From the NCBI GenBank assembly GCA_021741925.1, contig JAIOWW010000050.1:1-7882 (forward strand): a stretch of DNA of 7,882 nucleotides, in the 5' to 3' direction. This DNA comes from Pontimonas sp. (lineage in GTDB: Bacteria; Actinomycetota; Actinomycetes; Actinomycetales; Microbacteriaceae). The notes beneath the pieces are model-generated. The model was not told the origin of the DNA. It saw only the letters and a list, made by a program, of their open reading frames with translations, and did no database searches. Both the position numbers and the translations under genes were made by a program. Positions 1-6,567 of the stretch are shown here, in pieces; position 1 is the stretch's first letter; each line of letters starts with the position of its first letter.

Positions 1-901
1 CGTCCGCACCGGCATCGATGATCGCCTGTGCTCCTTCTTTGGTCGCGATGTTGCCACCGATGACATCCACACCGCGGAAAGCTTTGTCCTTCTTGATCTT
101 CTGGATGATGTCCAGGACACCCTTCGAATCACCGTTGGCGGTGTCCACGACGAGCACGTCAATTCCTGCCTCCAGGAGTGCGCCGGCTCGATCCCAGGCA
201 TCCCCAAAGAATCCAATGGCAGCGCCCACACGAAGTCGACCCTCGGGATCTTTCGTGGCGTGGGGATACTTCTCGCTCTTGTCGAAGTCCTTGACGGTGA
301 TGAGGCCCTTGAGGTGACCACTCTTATTGACTAGCGGTAGCTTCTCAATCTTCTTGGTCGCAAAAATTGCCAGTGCTTCGTCGGCGGAGATGCCTTCGTG
401 ACCCGTAACAAGGTCGCCCTTCGTCATGACATCTTTGACAAGGGTGGTGTGGGCTTTATCGCGGGGCACGAAACGCATATCGCGGTTTGTGATGATTCCG
501 ACCAAAAGTCCATCGCCCTCGACCACCGGGACTCCGGAGACTCGGAAGGTCGCGCACAGTTCGTCGACGTCAGCGACGGTGGCGTCAGGGGTGATGGTGA
601 CGGGGTTGGTGATCATGCCTGACTCGCTGCGCTTCACCTTGTCCACTGCGGAGGCTTGGTCCTCAATGGAGAGGTTGCGGTGCAGGATGCCAATTCCACC
701 TTGGCGCGCCATCGCAATAGCCATGCGCTCTTCGGTGACTGTGTCCATGGCAGAGGAGAGCAAAGGCGCCCACAGGCGGATGTTTTTCGTCAGTTGAGAC
801 GAAGTGTCAGCTTCACTCGGGATCACATCGGTATGCGCGGGGAGCAACATAACATCGTCATAGGTCAGCCCTACGAAACCGAATGGATTCTCATCTGCCA
901 T
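1..901 (-). CDS. guaB: IMP dehydrogenase, N-terminal 300 residues (3' end outside window)
   Basis: Catalyses NAD-dependent oxidation of IMP to XMP, the committed step of guanine nucleotide synthesis in the cytosol. Translating the minus strand from the ATG at 901-899 gives a protein starting MADENPFGFVGLTYDDVMLL, the usual IMPDH opening. It continues with the first part of the TIM barrel, then two CBS domains at about residues 100-215 (for example SGVPVVEGDGLLVGIITNRD), and returns to the barrel with GRLRVGAAIG and VDTANGDS near residue 253, the IMP-site aspartate strand. The frame is open to the left edge, where it reads AIIDAGAD. The family's catalytic loop (GSICTT with the active cysteine) should lie just beyond the edge, so catalytic competence cannot be judged here. 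A GGGG stretch lies 8 bases before the ATG as a weak ribosome site. The gene diverges from the liv operon. Family assignment is very secure; the full-length protein would normally be about 490-505 residues. Confidence 0.97.
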   Translation of the reverse strand, partial: MADENPFGFVGLTYDDVMLLPAHTDVIPSEADTSSQLTKNIRLWAPLLSSAMDTVTEERMAIAMARQGGIGILHRNLSIEDQASAVDKVKRSESGMITNPVTITPDATVADVDELCATFRVSGVPVVEGDGLLVGIITNRDMRFVPRDKAHTTLVKDVMTKGDLVTGHEGISADEALAIFATKKIEKLPLVNKSGHLKGLITVKDFDKSEKYPHATKDPEGRLRVGAAIGFFGDAWDRAGALLEAGIDVLVVDTANGDSKGVLDIIQKIKKDKAFRGVDVIGGNIATKEGAQAIIDAGAD

Positions 902-966
902 TGTTCTGACCCCGATTTTTCGCCGGATTTACGCCCGGAAAGCTCACAATTTGGTTTCAGAACATC

Positions 967-1004
967 GTAACCGGTTAGACCTGAGCCTGTTACATCGGCA
1001 TAAT
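967..1004. promoter_or_regulatory. Candidate GlnR-like operator upstream of livH
   Basis: GTAAC (967-971) and GTTAC (989-993) are exactly 22 bases apart, with GACCT (978-982) and ATAAT (1000-1004) in the two intervening 11-base positions. The known Streptomyces GlnR site is gTnAc-n6-GaAAc repeated, with the same 5+6 spacing. The two 'a' half-sites match fully, and the two 'b' half-sites match only 2 of 5. The right half resembles the motif at 6568-6583 in front of livK (13 of 17 bases identical over 989-1005). The pattern is visible; regulator identity is inferred. No regulator gene lies in the window. Confidence 0.4.
999..1004 (+). promoter_or_regulatory. Candidate -10 box for the livHMGF operon
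   Basis: CATAAT matches 5 of 6 positions of TATAAT. No convincing -35 box lies 16-18 bases upstream (TTAGAC at 975-980 is poor), which could mean activator dependence or a wrong call. Transcription would begin near 1011, giving a leader of roughly 110 bases before the GTG start. Confidence 0.35.
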
Positions 1005-1029
1005 GGGGGAACTGTTTACTGTGAGGCAA
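1000..1029 (-). promoter_or_regulatory. Candidate guaB promoter
   Basis: On the minus strand, TTGCCT (1029-1024) and CATTAT (1005-1000) are separated by 18 bases; each matches its sigma-70-type consensus at 4 of 6 positions. The -10 would overlap the candidate livH -10 on the other strand, so the two promoters might exclude each other. The support is weak. Confidence 0.22.
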
Positions 1030-1113
1030 AGACAGAACACATATGACCAATACTGATCGTGTCAACGACGACGCACAGAGAAACCGGTTCCGGTTGTCTG
1101 TTGCACCAGCACC

Positions 1114-1119
1114 AGGAGG
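1114..1119 (+). promoter_or_regulatory. Ribosome binding site that decides the livH start
   Basis: AGGAGG is a full Shine-Dalgarno sequence, followed by cacc and an in-frame GTG at 1124. The same 4-base spacing (AGGAG, catc, ATG) occurs at livK in this window. This favours GTG 1124 over the upstream ATG 1043, which has no such site, and over GTG 1133 or ATG 1136, which lie 13 and 16 bases away. Confidence 0.7.
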
Positions 1120-1123
1120 CACC

Positions 1124-2428
1124 GTGGAAAGCGTGATGGACCGAGGAATTTCTTCCTCCAAACGGGCCGTAATCGCGGTGTTTGTGCTCCTCCTGAGCTT
1201 CCTCGGACTCATGGTTGCCTCCCCCGCGCTTGCTGACACCGTGGGCGAAGAATACGACTACCGGATTTCCGGAAACGTTAAGAATGAAGGCGAGGCTCTC
1301 GCCTCTGTTCGGATTGTGGTTTCCGGTGACGGCTACAGCGCTGAGGTTGTCACAGATGCAGATGGCAAGTGGGCCATTGGAGTTCCCGAGCGCGCCATCT
1401 ACGAGGTAACTCTGGATGAGTCGACCTTGCCCGAGGGAATCGCAGTCCTTGAAGGTGGAGCAACGCAGTCCGTCGAGATCGGTCCCAGCGGGAGCGTCGT
1501 TCAGAATTTCTTCATCGGCGAGGGTGAACGCGTGGTTATCACACTCTTTGACCAACTAGTTCAGCGCCTGATTTATGGCGTCAACTTCGGGCTCATGCTC
1601 GGTCTTGCTGCTATCGGATTATCACTGGTCTACGGGACGACCGGGCTCTCAAACTTTTCTCACGCAGAGCTAGTCACCTTCGGCGCGTTGATGGCATACG
1701 CATTCGGCGTGGTGCTTGCTTTGCCATTGTGGCTGGCATTCCCCCTGGCAGTTGCCGCCAGCGCTGGTCTCGGTTGGGTCCAAGATGCGGGCCTGTGGAA
1801 ACCCTTGCGGGTGCGCGGGTTAGGGCTGGTCCAGTTGATGATCGTCAGCATCGGCTTGTCCCTCGCCGTTCGTTATGTGTTTCAGTTCTTCGTCGGCGGT
1901 GGCACGATGCAGCTTCCCGGGTCCGGCGCGACAAAGATTCCGCTGTTTGGCGCCGTGGCTCTGAGCACTGTGGATCTGGCCAGCATGGCAATCAGCTTGG
2001 TCGTCATCATCTTGCTGGCACTGTGGTTGCTCTACTCCAAGACCGGTAAAGCTACCCGCGCCATTTCCGACAACGCAGCTCTCGCAGCCGCCTCAGGGAT
2101 CGATGTCGATCGAGTGGTGAGAATAGTCTGGATTTTGGCGTCCATGCTCGCTGGTCTTTCGGGAATCTTGTGGGCCTACTTCCGTCCAGGAATCAAGTGG
2201 GACATGGGAGAGAAAATCCTTCTCCTGATGTTCGCTGCGGTCGTCCTTGGAGGCCTGGGCACTGCGTTTGGTGCTCTGATAGGCGCGCTGATTGTCGGAA
2301 TCCTGGTGGAGACATCTGCTCTGGTGATTCCATCCGACCTGAAGTACGTCGGAGCGCTAGTTCTGCTCATCGCAATCTTGCTCGTAAGGCCCCAGGGTCT
2401 TCTGGGCCGAAAAGAACGCATAGGTTAG
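1124..2428 (+). CDS. livH: Branched-chain amino acid type ABC permease LivH with exported N-terminal beta domain
   Basis: One of the two channel subunits of the importer, placed in the cytoplasmic membrane. The 434-residue product is well above the roughly 290-310 residues of a normal LivH. Residues 1-37 look like a cleavable signal peptide: basic start, a hydrophobic run (AVIAVFVLLLSFLGLMV), then ASPALA before DT. Residues of about 45-130 resemble a carboxypeptidase-regulatory or Cna-B beta-sandwich (YRISGNVKNEGEALASVRIV, TDADGKWAIGVP, YEVTLDESTLPEGIA). From about residue 136 on it is LivH: GLAAIGLSLVYGTTGLSNFS, then several membrane segments, the ATPase-contact loop around 307-338 (SGIDVDRVVR), and the usual ending LVRPQGLLGR. 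The GTG start is chosen for the AGGAGG site at 1114; an ATG at 1043 would add 27 residues. livM starts 9 bases after the stop. Permease identity is secure. The role of the extra domain is unknown and could be docking of LivK or contact with the cell wall. Confidence 0.93.
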   Translation: MESVMDRGISSSKRAVIAVFVLLLSFLGLMVASPALADTVGEEYDYRISGNVKNEGEALASVRIVVSGDGYSAEVVTDADGKWAIGVPERAIYEVTLDESTLPEGIAVLEGGATQSVEIGPSGSVVQNFFIGEGERVVITLFDQLVQRLIYGVNFGLMLGLAAIGLSLVYGTTGLSNFSHAELVTFGALMAYAFGVVLALPLWLAFPLAVAASAGLGWVQDAGLWKPLRVRGLGLVQLMIVSIGLSLAVRYVFQFFVGGGTMQLPGSGATKIPLFGAVALSTVDLASMAISLVVIILLALWLLYSKTGKATRAISDNAALAAASGIDVDRVVRIVWILASMLAGLSGILWAYFRPGIKWDMGEKILLLMFAAVVLGGLGTAFGALIGALIVGILVETSALVIPSDLKYVGALVLLIAILLVRPQGLLGRKERIG

Positions 2429-2437
2429 GGGACGCAC

Positions 2438-3418
2438 ATGGACTGGGGATCAATTCTCTCGAATACGGCCCAATCGCTGCTGAGTCCAGCAACGATGGCT
2501 TTTGCCCTTGCCGCACTCGGACTTGCGGTTCACTTCGGCTTCGCGGGCCTGCTGAACTTCGGTATCGCTGGCTTCATGGCCGTAGGCGCCTATGGATATG
2601 CGATCTCAATTCTCACGTTCGGTCTCCCCTGGTGGGGTGCCGCGTTGGTGGGATTGGGCGCATCCGTGGTCTTCGCCATCATCATGGGTGTCCCGACACT
2701 GCGATTGAGAGGCGACTACCTGGCCATCGTGACTATCGCGGCAGCGGAAATTCTTCGCTTACTCTTCCTCACGACAGCGTTCGAGGAGGTCACAGGCTCA
2801 GCCGACGGCCTGTTTGGCTACCACGCCAGCTTCCGTGCTTCGAATCCTTTCCCCGAGGGGACCTACGGGTTTGGCCCTTGGACCTACAACGAGGTCGAAT
2901 TCTGGGTTCTCGTCATTGGACTTGTCCTTGTGGCACTCGCTGCACTGTTTGTCTGGCGTCTAATGCACAGCCCCTGGGGTCGAGTCATTAAGGGAATTCG
3001 AGAAGACGAAGACGCCGTCCGGGCATTGGGTAAGAACGTTTTTGCCTACAAGATGCAGGCTCTCATCATCGGTGGTGTCATCGCCGCGGTAGGTGGAATT
3101 GTCTACGCACTCCCAAGTGCGGTGAACCCAAACGTCTATGTGACGTCGTTGACGTTCTTCGTGTGGACTGCACTCTTGCTCGGTGGAGCTGCCACGGTAT
3201 TTGGTCCACTCTTGGGTGCAGTTCTCTTCTGGGTCCTCCAGTCTTTCCTGTCCAACCTTCTGCCGGCTTTAGTGTCCTCAGGATTACTTCCTATGGTCTC
3301 CTCTCAGCAGGCAGCAACGCTGCGTTTTGTGCTGGTGGGGCTAGGACTTGTACTACTGGTCATATTCCGACCGCAAGGAATCCTTGGCGATAAGAGGGAG
3401 TTGACCTTTGTCAAGTAA
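2438..3418 (+). CDS. livM: Branched-chain amino acid type ABC permease LivM
   Basis: The second channel subunit, pairing with LivH in the membrane. The 326-residue protein shows the LivM opening LAVHFGFAGLLNFGIAGFMA (about 29-48), followed by the family segment TLRLRGDYLAIVTIAAAEI (about 87-105). The loop that contacts the ATPase lies near 178-205 (SPWGRVIKGIREDEDAVRAL), and the protein ends with the typical VIFRPQGILGDKRELTF. About eight to ten hydrophobic segments are visible, and the length is normal for the family. It begins at ATG 2438 with GGGGA five bases ahead, 9 bases after livH, and its last 11 bases overlap the start of livG, so the genes are surely co-transcribed and probably translationally coupled. 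Unlike LivH it has no extra domain. Confidence 0.95.
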   Translation: MDWGSILSNTAQSLLSPATMAFALAALGLAVHFGFAGLLNFGIAGFMAVGAYGYAISILTFGLPWWGAALVGLGASVVFAIIMGVPTLRLRGDYLAIVTIAAAEILRLLFLTTAFEEVTGSADGLFGYHASFRASNPFPEGTYGFGPWTYNEVEFWVLVIGLVLVALAALFVWRLMHSPWGRVIKGIREDEDAVRALGKNVFAYKMQALIIGGVIAAVGGIVYALPSAVNPNVYVTSLTFFVWTALLLGGAATVFGPLLGAVLFWVLQSFLSNLLPALVSSGLLPMVSSQQAATLRFVLVGLGLVLLVIFRPQGILGDKRELTFVK

Positions 3419-4298
3419 TAGCAGTCCCGAAAAAGTACAGAAGACCACCGGCCTTCACGTTGGCACAATTGAGCCAGGCGTAAAAAAGGTCGATGCGATC
3501 ATCTCGATGGACCACGTGCACCGCCAGTTCGGTGGTCTGACAGCCGTCGACGTCGAGCACCTCGAGATCCCTAGAGGTGCTATCACAGCGCTCATTGGGC
3601 CCAATGGAGCGGGAAAGACGACGCTGTTCAATCTCCTCACGGGGTTCGATAAGCCAGACACAGGTGAGTGGACGTTCGATGGTCGCGACATCGCCGGGGT
3701 TCCTGCGTTCAAGCTTGCCCAGATGGGTCAGGTCAGGACTTTCCAGCTCACCAAAGCTCTTGGACTGCTGACAGTACTGGAGAATATGAAGCTGGGCGCG
3801 AAGAACCAAAAGGGTGAAAGCTTCCTCAGGTCACTTTTCCCCTTCCTGTGGAAAAAGCAGGACGATGAAATCGCAGAGAAGGCAATGCGCCTGCTCAAGA
3901 AGTTCAAGCTTGACGCCAAAAAGGATGACTTTGCAGCCAGCCTCTCCGGTGGCCAACGCAAGCTCCTTGAAATGGCGCGGGCGCTCATGAGTGATCCGGA
4001 ACTCGTGATGCTGGATGAGCCTATGGCGGGTGTGAATCCTGCACTGACCCAATCATTGTTGGACCACATCCTCGACCTTAAGAAAGAGGGCATGACCGTA
4101 CTGTTCGTCGAGCACGACATGCACATGGTCAGCCACATCGCAGACTGGGTTGTGGTTCTCGCTGAGGGTCGCGTTGTGGCAGAAGGACCACCCACCGAGG
4201 TCATGAAGAATCCTGCCGTGATTGACGCCTACCTAGGATCACACCAGGACGTCGACCTGGGCACTGTGACCGGACGAATCCCAAAGATTTCCGAATAA
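3408..4298 (+). CDS. livG: ABC transporter ATPase LivG
   Basis: A cytoplasmic ATPase that powers the importer together with LivF. Motifs visible in the 296 residues: Walker A GPNGAGKTT (64-72), Q-loop glutamine in RTFQL (113), signature LSGGQRKLLEMARAL (from 179), Walker B VMLDEP (200-205) and H-loop histidine in FVEHDMHM (236). All key residues are intact. It starts at a rare TTG (3408), supported by GAGGGAG ending 7 bases upstream, and overlaps livM by 11 bases. It is about 40 residues longer than E. coli LivG because of an unstructured-looking, polar N-terminus of about 30 residues before the ATPase fold and a tail of about 20 residues after the usual AYLG ending. The role of these ends is unknown. 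Confidence 0.95.
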   Translation: MSSNSSPEKVQKTTGLHVGTIEPGVKKVDAIISMDHVHRQFGGLTAVDVEHLEIPRGAITALIGPNGAGKTTLFNLLTGFDKPDTGEWTFDGRDIAGVPAFKLAQMGQVRTFQLTKALGLLTVLENMKLGAKNQKGESFLRSLFPFLWKKQDDEIAEKAMRLLKKFKLDAKKDDFAASLSGGQRKLLEMARALMSDPELVMLDEPMAGVNPALTQSLLDHILDLKKEGMTVLFVEHDMHMVSHIADWVVVLAEGRVVAEGPPTEVMKNPAVIDAYLGSHQDVDLGTVTGRIPKISE

Positions 4299-4325
4299 GC
4301 CGGATACAGAAGAGCGAGAAGCTAA

Positions 4326-5057
4326 ATGGCTGAGAACACCACCCCCGTCATCCACGTCGACAACCTGATCGCCGGCTACCTCCCCGGTGTGAACATCCTG
4401 AACGGATGTTCCATTGAGGCGCGCCAAGGCGAGTTGATTGGAATTATCGGCCCCAACGGTGCGGGAAAGTCCACGTTGCTTAAAGCGATCTTCGGCCAGG
4501 TCAACATCCGCGGTGGTCACATCTCCCTTAATGGTGATGACATCACAGGCCTCAAGGCCAACAAGCTCGTTGAACGCGGTGTGGGAATGGTTCCCCAGAA
4601 CAACAACGTGTTCCCCAGCCTCACTATTGAAGAAAACCTCCAGATGGGTATCTTCCAAGAGCCTCAGCACTACAACGAGCGCCTAGAGTTTGTTATGAGC
4701 TTGTTTGACGAGTTGAAGAAGCGCCTTAAGCAACGGGCCGGCTCTCTCTCAGGCGGTGAGCGCCAGATGGTCGCGATGGGCCGCGCGTTGATGATGAACC
4801 CCAAAGTTCTTCTACTGGACGAGCCCTCAGCAGGTCTCTCCCCTGTGCGCCAAGATGAGGCATTCATCCGTGTTTCAGAGATCAACAAAGCTGGTGTGAC
4901 CACCATCATGGTTGAGCAGAACGCAAGGCGTTGTCTCCAGATCTGTGACCGGGCGTATGTTCTTGACCAGGGCACGGACGCTTACACGGGCACCGGTCGT
5001 GAGCTCTTGAATGACCCTAAGGTCATCAGCCTGTACCTCGGAACCCTCGGAACCTAA
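4326..5057 (+). CDS. livF: ABC transporter ATPase LivF
   Basis: The second cytoplasmic ATPase of the importer. The 243 residues carry Walker A GPNGAGKST (42-50), Q-loop glutamine in VPQNNNVFPSLT (91), signature LSGGERQMVAMGRAL (from 141) and Walker B LLLDEPSAGLSP (162-173). Where LivG has the H-loop histidine, LivF reads MVEQNA (glutamine 198), which is the normal LivF state and not a defect. The protein ends with the family's VISLYLG. The ATG is preceded by GAGCGAGAAG; the gap after livG is 27 bases. This is the last gene of the operon, and a hairpin with a T run follows 19 bases after the stop. Confidence 0.95.
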   Translation: MAENTTPVIHVDNLIAGYLPGVNILNGCSIEARQGELIGIIGPNGAGKSTLLKAIFGQVNIRGGHISLNGDDITGLKANKLVERGVGMVPQNNNVFPSLTIEENLQMGIFQEPQHYNERLEFVMSLFDELKKRLKQRAGSLSGGERQMVAMGRALMMNPKVLLLDEPSAGLSPVRQDEAFIRVSEINKAGVTTIMVEQNARRCLQICDRAYVLDQGTDAYTGTGRELLNDPKVISLYLGTLGT

Positions 5058-5076
5058 ACGCCCCTACTGCGCAATA

Positions 5077-5101
5077 ACCTCTTTGAAGAGGTGGCATTTT
5101 T
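5077..5101 (+). terminator. Intrinsic terminator of the livHMGF operon
   Basis: ACCTCT (5077-5082) pairs perfectly with AGAGGT (5087-5092) around a TTGA loop, and TTTTT follows at 5097-5101 after four bases. The stem is short (6 bp), so it may be only moderately efficient. A stronger hairpin lies 44 bases further on. Confidence 0.6.
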
Positions 5102-5144
5102 GTCTGCCTGCGTACATCCTCGGCTGCATCTTGGGATTAAACGA

Positions 5145-5180
5145 GTGTGGGCCCCGGGTTGCCCCGGGGCCCACACTTTT
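5145..5180. terminator. Strong hairpin terminator between convergent livF and livK
   Basis: GTGTGGGCCCCGGG (5145-5158) pairs over all 14 bases with CCCGGGGCCCACAC (5163-5176) around a TTGC loop. TTTT follows on the plus strand. On the minus strand, where it would stop livK 27 bases after its stop codon, the hairpin is followed only by TCGTTTA. It probably works for both genes, best in the plus direction. Confidence 0.75.
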
Positions 5181-5203
5181 ACCTCTATCGAGGCAACGTG
5201 CTA

Positions 5204-6466
5204 CTAGCCTGCGTAAGGCTCGTAGGTGTTGTCTTCGAGGTAGATGTACTTGCCAATGCTGGCTTCAGTCGGGTCGCCCACCTCGTTGAAGGTGATAGGA
5301 CCGGACACGCCGTCATAGTCGGCAACGCCACCAGCGTTGATGATGGCTGCACACTCAGCGAAGCTGGTGCACTTCTCGCCACCACCGGTGCCACCAGAAA
5401 CTTCCTGGAGCTTGCCAGCGACAGTAGGACCATCGGTTGCACCGGCTGCGAGAGCAGCAAGTGCGAGCAATACGACTGCGTCGTAGGACTCAGCACCGTA
5501 GGCGAAGACACCAGCGAGGTCTGCGTTGCCTTCGGCAACCCAGTTGTCGTTCATGCGAACGGTGAAGTCACCGATTGCGTTGGTGTCCAGACCAGGAAGG
5601 GTTCCCTTTGCGCCGGTCATGGTGCCGGCAGCGAAGTCCTCGCTGAAGTTGGCGAGGTTACCGTCGACCATGTAAATCTGGTCGGAGGGGTATTGGCTCA
5701 ACAGCTCAGGAATGATGGTCTTGGCCTCTTCGAAGGTGATGAGGACAATGGCGTCGGGGTCAACTGCGAGCACCTCGTTGATCTGAGAGGTGAAGTTGGT
5801 GTCTCCCGTGTTGTAGGTAGGCGCTGCGAGCACAGAACCACCGGCAGCCTCGAAGGCCTCCGTGGTGAACTGTGCAAGGCCGGTGCCGTAGGAGTCGTTC
5901 AGAACGAGCATTGCGATGTTCTGGTGACCGTCTTCAGCGAGCCAGTTTCCGAGCACCTCACCCTGGAGAACGTCGGAAGGAGCTGTACGCCAGTACAGAC
6001 CATTGTCCTCGTAGGTGGTGAATGCGGCCGAGGTGTTTGCTGGCGAGAACTGAATTACGTCTGCTGCAATGACCTGGTCGATGAACTGAAGGGAGGTACC
6101 CGACGATGCGGCACCCAAGATAGCCGATACGCCTGCGTTGAGCAGACGGGGGATCTCGGTCTCATATGCCTTGTTGTCAGTGTCTCCGGAGTCGCCCCAC
6201 TCAACCTCAACGGTGATGCCTGCGGCAGCCTCGTTGATGTCCTTGATGGCGAGAGCAACACCCGCTTCTTCGGGGGGTCCGAGGAATGCAAGGTTACCGG
6301 TCTGCGGAAGTGCGGTACCGATCTTGAGGGTCAAATCCCCAACGACAGCCTCTTCGGTAGAAGTTACTGCCTCTTCGGTTTCTTCAGCGGCTGCACAGCC
6401 GCTGAGCACTAGCGCCGAAGCAGCGAGAATGGCAAGTCCACTCCCAGCCTTCGAAAATACGCTCAT
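5204..6466 (-). CDS. livK: Branched-chain amino acid type substrate-binding lipoprotein (LivK-like)
   Basis: The extracytoplasmic binding protein that should deliver substrate to LivHMGF. The 420 residues begin MSVFSKAGSGLAILAASALV, a lipoprotein signal peptide ending in the lipobox LSGC with cysteine 24 as the lipid anchor. An acidic, glutamate-rich linker of about 20 residues leads to the type I periplasmic-binding fold (Peripla_BP_6): KIGTALPQTGNLAFLG, AVILGAASS-like strand (SAILGAASSGTS), VLNDSYGTGLAQF and GVFAYGAESYDAVVLLA. Near the C-terminus two cysteines (366 and 372, in KCTSFAEC) could form a disulfide, followed by YDGVSGPITF. ATG 6466 is chosen because AGGAG precedes it by 4 bases and the signal peptide starts there; an open frame upstream to 6523 lacks a ribosome site. 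It faces the liv operon on the opposite strand with its own promoter. The substrate could be leucine, isoleucine and valine, but other amino acids or amides cannot be excluded. Confidence 0.93.
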   Translation of the reverse strand: MSVFSKAGSGLAILAASALVLSGCAAAEETEEAVTSTEEAVVGDLTLKIGTALPQTGNLAFLGPPEEAGVALAIKDINEAAAGITVEVEWGDSGDTDNKAYETEIPRLLNAGVSAILGAASSGTSLQFIDQVIAADVIQFSPANTSAAFTTYEDNGLYWRTAPSDVLQGEVLGNWLAEDGHQNIAMLVLNDSYGTGLAQFTTEAFEAAGGSVLAAPTYNTGDTNFTSQINEVLAVDPDAIVLITFEEAKTIIPELLSQYPSDQIYMVDGNLANFSEDFAAGTMTGAKGTLPGLDTNAIGDFTVRMNDNWVAEGNADLAGVFAYGAESYDAVVLLALAALAAGATDGPTVAGKLQEVSGGTGGGEKCTSFAECAAIINAGGVADYDGVSGPITFNEVGDPTEASIGKYIYLEDNTYEPYAG

Positions 6467-6529
6467 GATGCTCCTTATGTTTACTTGGTGTAAAGAAAGT
6501 GGCCATGCCAAACACAGCCACAACTAACT

Positions 6530-6558
6530 AACGTAGGGGCATTTTGTGGCGGAAACAA
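6530..6558 (-). promoter_or_regulatory. Candidate livK promoter
   Basis: On the minus strand, TTGTTT (6558-6553) and TACGTT (6535-6530) are 17 bases apart. The -10 is poor (3 of 6), so start-site placement near 6523 is tentative. If correct, the leader is about 57 bases and the palindrome at 6568-6583 is centred near -52, a position suited to an activator. Confidence 0.25.
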
Positions 6559-6567
6559 GCCAGTTTG

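Larger units (their letters stand above)
902..1123. other. Divergent intergenic control region between guaB and livH
   Basis: This 222-base stretch separates two divergent genes and must hold both promoters. It contains a 10-base perfect palindrome, TAACCGGTTA (968-977), the GTNAC repeats annotated at 967-1004, and overlapping candidate -10 boxes around 999-1005. An in-frame ATG at 1043 could extend livH by 27 codons, but it has no good ribosome site. I see no separate small gene in it. Confidence 0.6.

Noticed and set aside
135..160. VDTANGDS in GuaB instead of the common D(S/T)AHGHS
   Set aside because: This segment varies among known IMP dehydrogenases (human has DSSQGNS), and the aspartate is kept, so it is not evidence of altered function.
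968..977. The palindrome TAACCGGTTA as a separate operator
   Set aside because: It is only 10 bases long, overlaps the GTAAC element already noted, and has no second copy in the window, so I did not list it as its own site.
1016..1555. A 179-codon minus-strand frame opposite the start of livH, and a similar one at 871-1239
   Set aside because: Both overlap the livH signal peptide and beta domain or the intergenic region on the other strand, have no ribosome site and resemble no family.
4911..4925. Missing H-loop histidine in LivF (MVEQNA)
   Set aside because: Glutamine at this position is usual in the LivF family, so this is not a sign of a broken ATPase.
5182..5193. Small CCTC/GAGG hairpin just after livK
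   Set aside because: Its stem is only four base pairs and it is not followed by a T run in either direction; the neighbouring 14-bp hairpin explains termination better.
5147..6412. A 421-codon open frame on the plus strand opposite livK
   Set aside because: It lies entirely antisense to a well-recognised lipoprotein gene. Its translation is rich in cysteine, valine and glycine with no recognisable domain or hydrophobic pattern, as expected for a shadow frame in GC-biased coding DNA, and no ribosome site precedes it.
1124..6466. Possibility that the transporter is a urea (UrtABCDE) system
   Set aside because: UrtB proteins can also have long N-terminal parts, but the beta domain here is of a different type, LivG and LivF end like Liv proteins, and no urease or other urea genes are nearby. 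The exact substrate still remains open.
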